Shown: positions 1 through 8,251 of the stretch, one piece after another
Position numbering within the stretch: position 1 is the first letter of the stretch
Layout of the letters: each line of letters starts with the position of its first letter
Assembly (NCBI RefSeq): GCF_002013895.1
Contig: NZ_MAFQ01000006.1
Span: forward strand, 248,001-312,000
Direction of reading: 5' to 3'
DNA from: Mycobacteroides franklinii
GTDB taxonomy: Bacteria; Actinomycetota; Actinomycetes; Mycobacteriales; Mycobacteriaceae
DNA length: 64,000 nucleotides
The notes under the pieces: generated by a model
Told to the model about the DNA's origin: nothing
Databases searched by the model: none
Seen by the model: only the letters and a program-made list of their open reading frames with translations
Translations under genes and position numbers: made by a program

Positions 1-833
1 CGCACCGGTACGGCGGTACCTACCTGGTGTCGCGGCCCGATCGCGTCGTCACGCTGGGATGGAACGACCAGGACCTGGTGCAGTCGTTGGGCACCAAGCC
101 GGTCGGTGTCCGGTTCACACTGCCGGAATACCCCACGTATCCCTGGGTACCTCCCGAGGTCTCAGGTCCACCCGTCGTGTCGGGCGTGGAATTGAACTTC
201 GACGCCATCGCGGCCGCGAAACCGGATGTCATCGTGGCCATCGGGGCCGATATCGATAGACCGAGCTACGACCGACTCACCCGGATCGCACCGACGGTTG
301 TCTCCGAAGATCGCGTCGACCGGGCCGAAACGCCTTGGTACAACCAGCTCTTCACTATCGGCAAGGCTCTCGGCAAGTCCGATCAGGCGCGCATCCGATC
401 CGAAGAGGTCGGGAGCCGGTACAACCAGGTACGTGGCGGGCACCAATATTGGGTCAACCGCACGGCCGCCGTCGATTGGGTTGCCGACGGGCAAGGCAGC
501 GTCTTGGTCGGCTTCCGCGATCCGCGGCGGGCGGTCTTCGACGGTCTGGGATTCCTGAGCCAGCGCTATGCCGGGCCTGTACCCGACAACGAGTTGAAGG
601 CCAAGGCCGACGAAGACCTCCTCGTGGTGGTGGGGGCTACCGAACAACAAGCCAAATCCACGGCCGGCCTGGCTGACCTTCGCGCCGTCACCGAGGGACG
701 CGCCATCTACATCCCGGCGGACAGCCCGGTGGTGAGTGCCCTGCGACTCGGTGGTCCGCTGGCGCGGATCTACGCCCTTGAACAGCTGACGCCACAACTG
801 GAAAAGGCGTTGAAGCCACCTCCACCGCGATAA
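1..833 (+). CDS. Iron-siderophore ABC transporter substrate-binding protein, 5' truncated
   Basis: The reading frame is open from the first bases of the window, so the N-terminus, including any signal peptide, lies outside. The visible part starts with the FecB-type entry motif (GGTY, then RPDRVVTLGWND and LGTKPVGV), which opens the first lobe of class III periplasmic binding proteins. The segment AAAKPDVIVAIG and a second lobe ending in a Pro-rich tail follow. Such proteins capture ferric siderophores or haem outside the membrane and deliver them to an ABC permease. No permease gene is visible. The internal GTG at 27 is not the real start, because the homologous motif begins before it. Substrate is unknown. 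Confidence 0.8.
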   Translation, partial: HRYGGTYLVSRPDRVVTLGWNDQDLVQSLGTKPVGVRFTLPEYPTYPWVPPEVSGPPVVSGVELNFDAIAAAKPDVIVAIGADIDRPSYDRLTRIAPTVVSEDRVDRAETPWYNQLFTIGKALGKSDQARIRSEEVGSRYNQVRGGHQYWVNRTAAVDWVADGQGSVLVGFRDPRRAVFDGLGFLSQRYAGPVPDNELKAKADEDLLVVVGATEQQAKSTAGLADLRAVTEGRAIYIPADSPVVSALRLGGPLARIYALEQLTPQLEKALKPPPPR

Positions 834-940
834 CCGGCAGTCCCTTTCTCCGCGTGTGAGCTACCAGCGCGCGCACTCAACTCGTCTGTGCGACGTAGCT
901 CGACGGCACCCATCACGTGCGTGCTACCGTCCTAATCGCT

Positions 941-951
941 TGATTGAATCA
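941..951. promoter_or_regulatory. Short perfect dyad upstream of the DUF35/thiolase operon
   Basis: TGATTGAATCA is a perfect 11-bp palindrome centred on G946. It lies 29 bp before the chosen GTG of the first operon gene. The operon ends with its own TetR gene, so this is a candidate operator. That role is inference from position only. Confidence 0.3.
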
Positions 952-979
952 GTCGATAGAAACCTTCTCTGGGAGGGCT

Positions 980-1435
980 GTGGCCGACCAAAACGCCGAT
1001 TCTCTATGCGCTCCGTACACGATCGAGTTCGGATTCGAACGGACCGTCGGCCCCAAGATCGGCGCCTTCCTCGGGGGCCTGCGCGACGGTCGGCTGTTCG
1101 GAGTGCGCACCGCCAGTGGCCAGGTGTTGTGCCCGGCACTTGAATTCGATCCGGCGGACGGCAGCGCCACCGGCGACCTTGTCGAGCTTGAACCCAAGGG
1201 TGTTGTTCTGCAATGGACTTGGGTGCCACCGCGGCCAGCAGATGAGCTGGAGACCAGTTTCGCGTGGGCACTCATCCGCATCAAGGGAACCGCCAACTCG
1301 ATGTTCCACGCGGTCGACGTGGGCGGGAATCCCGCGGCGATGAAGACAGGGTTGACGGTCGCCCCGCGCTGGCGCCCCGACCGCGTCGGCGCCATCACCG
1401 ACATTGTCTGCTTTCAACCGGCGGGTGGGCAGTGA
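980..1435 (+). CDS. DUF35 OB-fold protein without a zinc ribbon
   Basis: This 151-aa protein has the DUF35 layout: a degenerate ribbon region followed by an OB-fold (VLCPALEFDP, then LVELEPKGVVLQWTW). The zinc ribbon's CxxC pairs are missing; the corresponding stretch reads GVRTASGQVLCP. I chose the GTG at 980 because GGGAGGG precedes it at ribosome-binding distance; a TTG at 944 is in frame but has no such site. The stop overlaps the next start as GTGA. DUF35 proteins bind thiolase-like enzymes and help form their active sites (ChsH2 with Ltp2 in cholesterol degradation, HMG-CoA synthase complexes in archaea). A scaffold or acyl-CoA-channelling role with the thiolases downstream is inferred. 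Confidence 0.75.
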   Translation: MADQNADSLCAPYTIEFGFERTVGPKIGAFLGGLRDGRLFGVRTASGQVLCPALEFDPADGSATGDLVELEPKGVVLQWTWVPPRPADELETSFAWALIRIKGTANSMFHAVDVGGNPAAMKTGLTVAPRWRPDRVGAITDIVCFQPAGGQ

Positions 1436-1908
1436 CTGCCTTACCCGAGCCGGTCTCCTCGATTGCCAGTCCGTTTCACATGGACTACACATATGTCGCG
1501 GGCGCGGGCCGCTCGGTGTTCCTGCGTGGATTGGCCCAGCGACTTCTGCTGGCACGCCGGTGCCCGGGATGTGAGCGCACGTATTGTCCTGCGCCGCAAT
1601 TCTGTTCGCGATGTCTCACCGAGCTGGGTGACCCGTACCCGCTCGCCGGTACCGGCACAGTGGAGACGTTCTGCATTGTCAGCTTCCCTTTCCCGGGACA
1701 GGTGTTCACGCCTCCCTATGCGGTGGCGCATATCCAGTTGCACGGCGCCGATACCAGGCTCATGCACATGATCGGCGATACCGAGCCAGACCGGGTTCAC
1801 ATGGGGATGACCGTCGAACCGGTCTGGGTGGCCGAGGAGGATCTTGCCGCCACCATGCAGAGCATCCGCTACTTCCGCCCGTCATCGAACGAGGCAGCCC
1901 ATGCGTGA
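1432..1908 (+). CDS. DUF35 protein with intact zinc ribbon and OB fold
   Basis: The 158-aa product carries a four-cysteine ribbon (CPGCERTYCPAPQFCSRC, residues about 43-60) followed by an OB-fold domain (GTGTVETFCIVSFPFPGQVF and the MGMTVEPVWV strand). The GTG start overlaps the previous stop by 4 bp and the end overlaps the next ATG by 8 bp, so translation is probably coupled. Together with the ribbon-less DUF35 protein upstream this forms a pair next to two thiolase-like genes, which suggests a heteromeric acyl-CoA enzyme complex. The particular substrate cannot be read from the sequence. Confidence 0.8.
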   Translation: MTALPEPVSSIASPFHMDYTYVAGAGRSVFLRGLAQRLLLARRCPGCERTYCPAPQFCSRCLTELGDPYPLAGTGTVETFCIVSFPFPGQVFTPPYAVAHIQLHGADTRLMHMIGDTEPDRVHMGMTVEPVWVAEEDLAATMQSIRYFRPSSNEAAHA

Positions 1909-2971
1909 CGTAGCCGTGGTGTCCTTTGCCCAATCACACTGCACCACCGCCAATCTTCACGACGATATGGCCGAGATACTGCTCCCTGTCGTCCGCGAGG
2001 CACTTGCCCGGGTGGAGTTGCGCCGGACGGACATCGACTTCTACGCATCCGGCAGCCACGACTTCTTCGAAGGCCGCACGTTCGCATACGTCGAATCCCT
2101 CGACGCCGTCGGCGCCTGGCCGCCGATATCGGAATCGCATGTCGAAATGGACGCCGCTTGGGCCTGTTACGAGGCATGGGCATGGCTCCAACTAGGCCAC
2201 GGCGATATCGCGTTGGTCTACGGCATCGGCCGCGGCGGGTTGCCCGTCGACCTGGACCAGGTGATGCCCTCCTCGTTGGACCCCTACTACCTGACCCCCT
2301 TACATCCGCATCGCCACGCGATCGCCGGGTTGCAGGCGGCTGCCACCATCGAGGCCGGTATCACCACCGAGCGCGAGATGGCCGATGTGGTCAACCAGTC
2401 ACTGACCGATGCGCTGTCAAATCCCTTCGCACTCAAGGCAGGCGCTCCGGGAGTCGAGGCACTGCTCGAGGAGCCGTATATCGCCTCGCCACTGCGCCAG
2501 CATGACACCGCACCGGTCGGTGACGGTGCGGCGGTACTGATCCTGGCCACCGATCAGGTCGCACGGCGGCTGACCCGGCGACCGGCATGGATCCGGGCGA
2601 TCGATCACCGGATGGACACGCACTACCCCGGATCACGAGACCTCGCAGTGCTCGAATCCGCCCGAATCGCCGCCGAAAGGGCGGCCATCATGGCCGGTTT
2701 CTCGGCCGCCCACGTGGAGGTGGCCGAACTCCACTCCGAATACAGCTATGCCGAACCGCTACTCACCACGACCTTCGGCATCGAGAATGCGCTCGTCAAC
2801 CCATCGGGTGGGCCGCTGGCGGGCGCCCCCGCCACCGCCACGGGATTGATCCGCATCGGCGAGGCCGCCCGCACCATCATGCAGGGACGTGCCACCCGCG
2901 CGCTGGCGCATGCCACCAATGGTCCCGCACTGCAGCACAATCTGGTCTGCCTGATGGAGACAAGCGCATGA
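1901..2971 (+). CDS. Thiolase-like (SCP2/Ltp-type) protein, subunit A
   Basis: This 356-aa protein has a thiolase fold: an N-terminal half with MRDVAVVSFAQS and a C-terminal half with ELHSEYSY and NPSGGPLAGAPATATG. In ordinary thiolases the last motif reads GGxxxxGHPxGxSG; here the catalytic His is replaced (GAP). A cysteine does occur in WACYEAWAW at the nucleophile region. The motifs fit the nonstandard SCP2/Ltp branch, in which members such as Ltp2 act as retro-aldolases with a DUF35 partner. Start and stop overlap both neighbours. Aldolase or C-C lyase activity on an acyl-CoA is inferred. Confidence 0.7.
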   Translation: MRDVAVVSFAQSHCTTANLHDDMAEILLPVVREALARVELRRTDIDFYASGSHDFFEGRTFAYVESLDAVGAWPPISESHVEMDAAWACYEAWAWLQLGHGDIALVYGIGRGGLPVDLDQVMPSSLDPYYLTPLHPHRHAIAGLQAAATIEAGITTEREMADVVNQSLTDALSNPFALKAGAPGVEALLEEPYIASPLRQHDTAPVGDGAAVLILATDQVARRLTRRPAWIRAIDHRMDTHYPGSRDLAVLESARIAAERAAIMAGFSAAHVEVAELHSEYSYAEPLLTTTFGIENALVNPSGGPLAGAPATATGLIRIGEAARTIMQGRATRALAHATNGPALQHNLVCLMETSA

Positions 2972-4122
2972 GTCGCCGTGTCGCCGTGATCGGCATCGGG
3001 CAAAGCAAGCAAGCCAAGAAGCGCGACGTGACCATCGCAGCACTGGTCCGCGAGGCGGTGGACGGCGCGCTGGCCGATGCGGAGCTGACCTTCAGCGATA
3101 TCGACGCGATCGTGCTTGCCAAGACCCCCGACCTGTTCGACGGGGTGATGAACCCCGAGCTGTACCTCGCCGACGCGATCGGTGCCCGCGGTCTGCCGGT
3201 CACGCGGGTGTTCACCGGCGGAAGTGTCGGCGGCCACGCCGCCATCTACGCCGCTCACCTCATCCAGGCACGACTCGCCGGACGGGTGCTGGTTGTCGCG
3301 TATTCCAAAGAGTCCGAAGGTAATTTCACCTGGGCGCTGTCACGCCCACTGCCGTTCAGCGCTCAGCTCGGGGCCGGCGCCGGCGGCCATTTCGCACCGG
3401 TGATCCGGGAGTACATCCGCCGCTCGGAAGCACCCGAGCACATCGGCTGGCAGGTGGCCGTGAATCATCGCCTCAACGCCATCCGAAACCCGTACGCGCA
3501 CATTCACAAACCCGACATCACCGTCGAGGAAGTACGCAACTCGCCGATGCTGTGGGACCCGATCCGGTTTCTGGAATCGTGCCCGTCATCGGATGGCTCG
3601 TGCGCGGTCATCATTTCCTCAGAGGTACACGCACGACTCGCTCCCCGGCCACCGGCCTGGATCCATGGCACCGGATGGCGCACCGAGACAGGGCATTTCG
3701 CGGGCCGGGACGAGGTCAATCCGCGCGCCGGCCAGGAGTGTGCCGCCGCCGCCTATCGCGAGGCAGGCATCACCGACCCCGCCTCCGAGGTAGATGTCTC
3801 CGAGCTCTACATCCCCTATAGCTGGTATGAGCCCATGTGGATGGAGAACATCGGGCTGGCACCGGAGAAATCCGGCTGGCGCGCCGTCGACGCGGGTCAC
3901 ACCGCATTCGGTGGCAGGCATCCGATCAATCCGTCCGGCGGCGTGCTCTCGGGCAACCCCACCGGGGCCACCGGCCTGCTACGGTTCGCCGAGGCCGCCT
4001 TGCAGGTACGCGGGCTGGCGGGGGAACATCAGGTCGACGGGGCCAGGCGAGCGATAGGCCACGCCATGGGCGGTGCCTCGCAGTTCCACGCGCTGTGGGT
4101 GGTGGGAAGCGAAAAACCATGA
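2968..4122 (+). CDS. Thiolase-like (SCP2/Ltp-type) protein, subunit B
   Basis: The 384-aa product is a second thiolase-like protein, beginning MSRRVAVIGIGQSKQ. The nucleophile loop reads FTGGSVGGHAAIYAAH and has no cysteine. The C-terminal motif is NPSGGVLSGNPTGATG, with Asn in place of the usual His. It therefore lacks the classical thiolase Cys/His pair but keeps the fold and the C-terminal HAMGGASQ motif. It starts within an ATGA overlap with the previous gene and ends in another. The two divergent thiolase-like subunits plus two DUF35 proteins look like one hetero-oligomer. Non-thiolytic chemistry such as an aldol-type step is the best inference. Confidence 0.7.
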   Translation: MSRRVAVIGIGQSKQAKKRDVTIAALVREAVDGALADAELTFSDIDAIVLAKTPDLFDGVMNPELYLADAIGARGLPVTRVFTGGSVGGHAAIYAAHLIQARLAGRVLVVAYSKESEGNFTWALSRPLPFSAQLGAGAGGHFAPVIREYIRRSEAPEHIGWQVAVNHRLNAIRNPYAHIHKPDITVEEVRNSPMLWDPIRFLESCPSSDGSCAVIISSEVHARLAPRPPAWIHGTGWRTETGHFAGRDEVNPRAGQECAAAAYREAGITDPASEVDVSELYIPYSWYEPMWMENIGLAPEKSGWRAVDAGHTAFGGRHPINPSGGVLSGNPTGATGLLRFAEAALQVRGLAGEHQVDGARRAIGHAMGGASQFHALWVVGSEKP

Positions 4123-4904
4123 ACGAAGATCGAGAGCTCCTCGTCGAACGCGACGGCCCCATCGTGGTCCTGACCATGAATCGCCCGCGTCGGCGAAATG
4201 CGCTGTCCACCACCATGGTCGGGCAGTTCGCCGAGGCCTGGGACGAGATTGACGGCGATGACGGTATCCGGGCGGCCATCCTGACGGGTGCCGGTTCTGC
4301 CTACTGCGTGGGCGGCGATCTGAGTGACGGGTGGATGGTCCGCGATGGCTCGGCACCACCGCTGGATCCGGCCACCATTGGTAAGGGCCTGCTGCTCACC
4401 CACACGCTGACCAAACCGCTCATCGCGGCGATCAACGGCGCCTGCCTCGGCGGCGGCTGTGAGATGTTGCAGCAAACCGACATCCGCGTTTCCGACGAGA
4501 ACGCAACGTTCGGCTTTCCCGAGGTTCAGCGCGGGCTGGTGCCCGGCGCGGGGTCCATGGTCCGGCTCAAGCGGCAGATTCCCTACACCAAGGCCATGGA
4601 AATGATTCTCACCGGCGAACCACTCACCGCCCAGGAGGCATATCATTTCGGGCTGGTGGGGCACGTGGTGCCGGCGGGCACCGCATTGGACAAGGCACGC
4701 AGCCTCGCCGAACGGGTGGTCCGCAACGGTCCGTTGGCCGTGCGCAACGCCAAGGAGGCCGTTGTGCGCAGCGGATGGATCGCCGAGGAAGACGCCCGCG
4801 CCATCGAGGCTCGACTTACCCGCCAGGTCATCACCTCCGCCGATGCGCGCGAGGGATTGACAGCATTTCGGGAGAAACGAGAGGCACGGTTCACCGGACA
4901 ATGA
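4119..4904 (+). CDS. Enoyl-CoA hydratase/isomerase family protein (crotonase)
   Basis: This 261-aa protein is a typical crotonase. The oxyanion-hole motif is GACLGGGCEM and the second catalytic region is FGFPEVQRGLVPGAG, so both hydratase glutamates are present. It probably hydrates a 2-enoyl-CoA to give the 3-hydroxyacyl-CoA on which a thiolase-fold lyase would act. It overlaps both the thiolase upstream and the TetR gene downstream by ATGA, placing it in the same transcript. The natural acyl-CoA is unknown. Confidence 0.85.
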   Translation: MNEDRELLVERDGPIVVLTMNRPRRRNALSTTMVGQFAEAWDEIDGDDGIRAAILTGAGSAYCVGGDLSDGWMVRDGSAPPLDPATIGKGLLLTHTLTKPLIAAINGACLGGGCEMLQQTDIRVSDENATFGFPEVQRGLVPGAGSMVRLKRQIPYTKAMEMILTGEPLTAQEAYHFGLVGHVVPAGTALDKARSLAERVVRNGPLAVRNAKEAVVRSGWIAEEDARAIEARLTRQVITSADAREGLTAFREKREARFTGQ

Positions 4905-5545
4905 CCAGCACCGCGGCCGAACCTTCGGGGTTGACCAACGATTCCACCGACCAGCGCTTACTCAGTGCTGCCGAGCGGCTCTTCGCCGAACGCGGTGTGG
5001 ACGCGGTGTCGCTGCGCGCCATCATGGCGGCGGCCGGCACCAATGTCGCCTCGGTGCACTACCACTTCGGATCCAAGGAGCGTCTCATCGAGGCGCTGCT
5101 CGACAGGTACCTCGATCAGATAGAGAAACGGCGGTTCGCACTGCTGGACATCGCCGAAACCGCGGGGACACTGCGCACCATCGCCGAAGCGATCGTCACT
5201 CCGCTGGCCGAGATCGGCGAAGAGGGCTCAACCGCATGGCTTTCCACGCTCGGCAAGCTCATGATCAGCGGGCATCCCGCGTTGATACCCATGAGCGTGA
5301 GTTTCCAGCCGCAAGCGGCGCGACTGCAGGAGCTCATCGTGCGGCTGCGTCCGAACGCGCCGCTACCGTCCATCCGCTTCGGCGTCACCCACGCGGTGAC
5401 GCTGACCTGCGTCGTGCTCGGCGATATCGCGCACACCAATCGCCTCATGTCGCTCAGCGGGACCTATCTGGACGGCAGCCAGATGAACACACAGCTGATC
5501 GACATGGTGACAGCGATCCTGGCCGGCCCTCCCGAGGAGGGTTAG
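4901..5545 (+). CDS. TetR-family transcriptional regulator of the DUF35/thiolase operon
   Basis: The 214-aa protein has an N-terminal TetR helix-turn-helix (about residues 22-65, with TNVASVHYHFGSKERLIEALL) and a divergent ligand-binding domain. It is the last gene of the operon, joined by an ATGA overlap to the crotonase, so it is probably autoregulatory and may sense an acyl-CoA intermediate. Its 3' end overlaps the convergent crotonase gene by 4 bp. The dyad at 941-951 is a possible target, untested. Confidence 0.85.
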   Translation: MTSTAAEPSGLTNDSTDQRLLSAAERLFAERGVDAVSLRAIMAAAGTNVASVHYHFGSKERLIEALLDRYLDQIEKRRFALLDIAETAGTLRTIAEAIVTPLAEIGEEGSTAWLSTLGKLMISGHPALIPMSVSFQPQAARLQELIVRLRPNAPLPSIRFGVTHAVTLTCVVLGDIAHTNRLMSLSGTYLDGSQMNTQLIDMVTAILAGPPEEG

Positions 5546-6354
5546 CCGCGTCCTTCGCGGAATGCGTCAAAGGACCGGCGCAGTTCTCCCGTCGCAGTAC
5601 ACATCACCTGGGTCCTGTTCTCCAGGTCGAGCGCATGGCGCAGGCTGGGCGCATCGATCGTCTGCCACATCGTCTCTTTGGTCATCCAGACCGCCAAGGG
5701 CGAATGCACGGCGATCTCGCCGGCTTTCGCCAGCGCCGCAGCGAGAAGACTCTCGCCGGGAACCACATCGAAAACCAGGCCGATGCGTTGCGCCTCCTCT
5801 GCGCCAAACACGCGGCCCGTCAACATCAGCTCCGCGGCGCGCGCCGCGCCCACCAGGCGCGGCAGGTGATAGCTGGTGCCCATATCACAGTTCGACACCC
5901 CGTGACGAATGAAAACAGCGCCGAAAGATGCTTCCGGACAAGCGAACCTGATATCGCAGGCGAGCGCCAACGCGAATCCGCCACCAACCGCGTGCCCGTT
6001 GACGGCCGCGACGACCGGCTGACGCAACCGGTGTATCCGTTCGAACAGGGAGGCCATCAGCTCCTGAGCGGCAAGCGTGCGCACCAGCTCGGAGTCGGTC
6101 GCGCCGAGCAGCGCCGCCGTGGAGGTGGCACCGGTATTGGTGAAATCACTCGGCAGCGATTTCAGATCGGCACCGGCACAAAAGGATGCGCCGACCGCGG
6201 TGAGAACCACCACCCGGATCTTCGGGTCGCCATCGACCTTCTCGATCACCGCATGCAGCTCGGACACGGTCTGCGGATCCAACGCGTTGCGGCGCTCCGG
6301 GCGATCGATGGTGACGACCAGGATTCCGTTCTCTCGCTGCTCGGTACGGATCAT
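5542..6354 (-). CDS. Crotonase-fold protein, probable isomerase type
   Basis: This 270-aa crotonase has GHAVGGGFALALACDI and FGAVFIRHGVSNCDMG. Both hydratase glutamates are replaced (GGGFA instead of GGGCE, and no PE motif). An aspartate is present in NCDMG, as in PaaG-like and other enoyl-CoA isomerases. Double-bond isomerisation is therefore more likely than hydration. It starts in an ATGA overlap with the SDR gene upstream and shares that operon. Confidence 0.75.
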   Translation of the reverse strand: MIRTEQRENGILVVTIDRPERRNALDPQTVSELHAVIEKVDGDPKIRVVVLTAVGASFCAGADLKSLPSDFTNTGATSTAALLGATDSELVRTLAAQELMASLFERIHRLRQPVVAAVNGHAVGGGFALALACDIRFACPEASFGAVFIRHGVSNCDMGTSYHLPRLVGAARAAELMLTGRVFGAEEAQRIGLVFDVVPGESLLAAALAKAGEIAVHSPLAVWMTKETMWQTIDAPSLRHALDLENRTQVMCTATGELRRSFDAFREGRG

Positions 6355-7121
6355 CGGGCCACCAGCCCGCCGTCGGCGATAATGGTCTGACCGGTGATGT
6401 AGCTCCCCGCATCAGACGTGAGAAGAAGTGCGGTGCCCACCATTTCATCGGGCAGCCCGAGCCGTTTGAGGTGGTTGGCGTTGGCCATCCGCTCCACTTC
6501 CGCCTGCGGCGTCTTGCGCACCATGTCGGTGTCGATCGCACCGGGCGCGAGGGCGTTGACGCGCACACCCCGCACGGCGAGCTCGGCCGCCGCCGAGCGT
6601 GTGTATGCGACGAGGGCGGCCTTGGCCGCCGAATACATCGACACACCCTGACCAAATATGAAGGCGCCCACCGATACTACGTTGAGAACCGCCGCATGCC
6701 GACTGGCCACCAGATGCGGCAGCGCGGCCTGTACGAGGAAGACCGGTCCACGCAGGTTCACACCGAACGACTTGTCCCACCCGTCGACGGTGAAGGCGCC
6801 AACCGGTTCCGTGAGGGCGTTGGCGGCATTGTTCACCACGATGTCGATACCGCCGAACTCCTCGACGGTGGCCCGCACCAGCTGTTCGAGAGACTCGATG
6901 TCACCGGTGTGCGTAGGCACCCCCAACGCCCGTGCGCCCAGGGCGCGCAGGTGCTCGACCGTCTCGGCGCATGCCTCTGGTTTACGGCTTGCCACAACGA
7001 CATTGGCGCCCGCACAGGCGTACCCCTCGGCAATAGCCCGTCCGATCCCGCGGGTACCTCCGGTCACAACGGCGGTACGTCCGGTGAGATCGAACAGACG
7101 TGAGTAGGTTTCTCGATTCAT
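6351..7121 (-). CDS. SDR-family oxidoreductase
   Basis: This 256-aa short-chain dehydrogenase has the TGGTRGIG cofactor loop near residue 20, an NNAA motif, the catalytic YSAAK, and a classical C-terminus (SYITGQTIIADGG). The Ala-Ser-Arg after the second strand (VVVASRKPEA) suggests NADP(H) rather than NAD(H), though weakly. It lies 14 bp downstream of a TetR gene and overlaps the crotonase by 4 bp, so all three form one operon. Oxidation of a hydroxyacyl-CoA or other alcohol is inferred from the partners. Confidence 0.85.
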   Translation of the reverse strand: MNRETYSRLFDLTGRTAVVTGGTRGIGRAIAEGYACAGANVVVASRKPEACAETVEHLRALGARALGVPTHTGDIESLEQLVRATVEEFGGIDIVVNNAANALTEPVGAFTVDGWDKSFGVNLRGPVFLVQAALPHLVASRHAAVLNVVSVGAFIFGQGVSMYSAAKAALVAYTRSAAAELAVRGVRVNALAPGAIDTDMVRKTPQAEVERMANANHLKRLGLPDEMVGTALLLTSDAGSYITGQTIIADGGLVAR

Positions 7122-7135
7122 CGGTTCCTAACTTT

Positions 7136-7717
7136 TCACTCGTCCACAAAACTCGCGGCGTGCACGACGTCCAGAATCTGCTCGATGAGCGCATCGTCGG
7201 CAGTTCCGCGCAGCACGCCGTGGTAGACCGCCATGCCCACAATGGTGTCGAAGAGCGCGTCCGCCCCCGGCCTTGCCACGCATCGCCCAGCGGCTACGGC
7301 CTCGGCGTGGGCGGCCCGGAATGCTTCGCGCAGCGGCGTTTCGGTGCGTTCCACCAAGCCCACGTACTGGCTCGGTTCACGGTAGTACTCGACCAGCAAG
7401 CCAGGCATCGCCGCACGGGTGGCAGGGTCGGCGAAGTACTCGACGACGGCGCGCACCAAAATTGGTAGATAGTCCCGAAACTCGACGCGGGCGGCAAGCG
7501 CCTCGGGCCAGGGCCGGTCCGCGATCGCACTTTCCACCATGGCGGCCTGGGTGGGCCAGCGGCGGTAGATCGTGGGCGCGCCGATTCCGGCTGCACGGGC
7601 CACCGCCGGGATGGTGGTGCCTTGATATCCGTCGGCGGCCAACATCCGGCGCACTGTTTCGCGGACCGCGTCATCCTTGTCCGGATCGCGGGGCCGTCCG
7701 CCCTGGTTTCTGTCCAC
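7136..7717 (-). CDS. TetR-family regulator
   Basis: The 193-aa protein starts MDRNQGGRPRDPDKDD and has a TetR HTH (GTTIPAVARAAGIGAP, then TIYRRWPTQAAMVESAI). The C-terminal domain resembles the TetR_C family common in actinobacterial repressors. It is the first gene of the operon running 7717 to 5542, and a long palindrome lies 10 bp upstream of its start, so it probably represses itself together with the SDR and crotonase. Confidence 0.85.
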   Translation of the reverse strand: MDRNQGGRPRDPDKDDAVRETVRRMLAADGYQGTTIPAVARAAGIGAPTIYRRWPTQAAMVESAIADRPWPEALAARVEFRDYLPILVRAVVEYFADPATRAAMPGLLVEYYREPSQYVGLVERTETPLREAFRAAHAEAVAAGRCVARPGADALFDTIVGMAVYHGVLRGTADDALIEQILDVVHAASFVDE

Positions 7718-7726
7718 CGTCCGACC

Positions 7727-7769
7727 GTCCCACTAGTTTCGATATTTAAAATAACGATACTAGTGGGAC
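7727..7769. promoter_or_regulatory. 43-bp palindromic operator upstream of the TetR operon
   Basis: The arms GTCCCACTAGTTTCG (7727-7741) and CGATACTAGTGGGAC (7755-7769) match at 14 of 15 positions. They flank an AT-rich 13-bp core (ATATTTAAAATAA) that could hold the -10 element. The site lies between the 5' end of the TetR gene and the 3' end of the SRPBCC gene, so the TetR operon is its only downstream target. Each arm contains the hexamer ACTAGT, which is itself palindromic, consistent with binding of two repressor dimers. Confidence 0.7.
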
Positions 7770-7785
7770 GCGCCGGAGGAAAGCC

Positions 7786-8223
7786 CTATCGATACGTGGC
7801 CAGAACCTGCTTACGCAGCCCGTCGGTCGCGGTTTCCATGGCGCCCTTGATGGCCCGCTTCAGCACGAATCCGGGCAGCGGGATCAGTGGGTCGACCGTC
7901 AGCTCGAACTTCACGTGCGTCTTGTCCCCCTTGGGCGTGAAGGTGTACTTACCGTCCTGACGCCGCTGCTGGCCGGCCTTGACGAGAGTCCAGCTGACCG
8001 TGTCGGGGCCCCAGCTGTACGCGACGGTTTGTTCGTCGGTGATGCCCGCCGTCTTCACCTTCATCTTCACCTCGTGCGGTCGCCCGTCCTCACCCGTCGT
8101 CAACACCGTGGAACTCTGATGCGCCGAGGACCATTTCGGCAGCACCTCGAAGTCGGCGATGACGTCCATGATCTGTTCAGGGGTCGCTTCGATCACAATT
8201 TCCCGGGTGTCGCTCGTGGCCAT
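7786..8223 (-). CDS. SRPBCC-family (polyketide cyclase/START-like) protein
   Basis: The 145-aa protein begins MATSDTREIVIEATPEQIMDVIADFEVLPKW, the standard opening of the SRPBCC helix-grip fold. It ends with a long amphipathic helix (LKRAIKGAMETATDGLRKQVL). Such proteins bind hydrophobic ligands in an internal cavity; their roles are diverse. I chose the ATG at 8223 because the longer reading frame adds a low-complexity Arg/Ser stretch that is antisense to the next gene. The SDR lies 28 bp upstream on the same strand. Confidence 0.75.
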   Translation of the reverse strand: MATSDTREIVIEATPEQIMDVIADFEVLPKWSSAHQSSTVLTTGEDGRPHEVKMKVKTAGITDEQTVAYSWGPDTVSWTLVKAGQQRRQDGKYTFTPKGDKTHVKFELTVDPLIPLPGFVLKRAIKGAMETATDGLRKQVLATYR

Positions 8224-8251
8224 GGATCTGACCCTAGCGACCCTCTGGGTT

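Noticed and set aside
27..833. Treating the FecB-like gene as complete from GTG 27
   Set aside because: The family's entry motif (GGTY) begins before position 27 and the frame is open to the window edge, so the gene is truncated.
5236..6390. A 384-codon plus-strand frame antisense to the crotonase gene and overlapping the TetR gene
   Set aside because: Shadow of two good genes; the product is Arg/His/Gln-rich.
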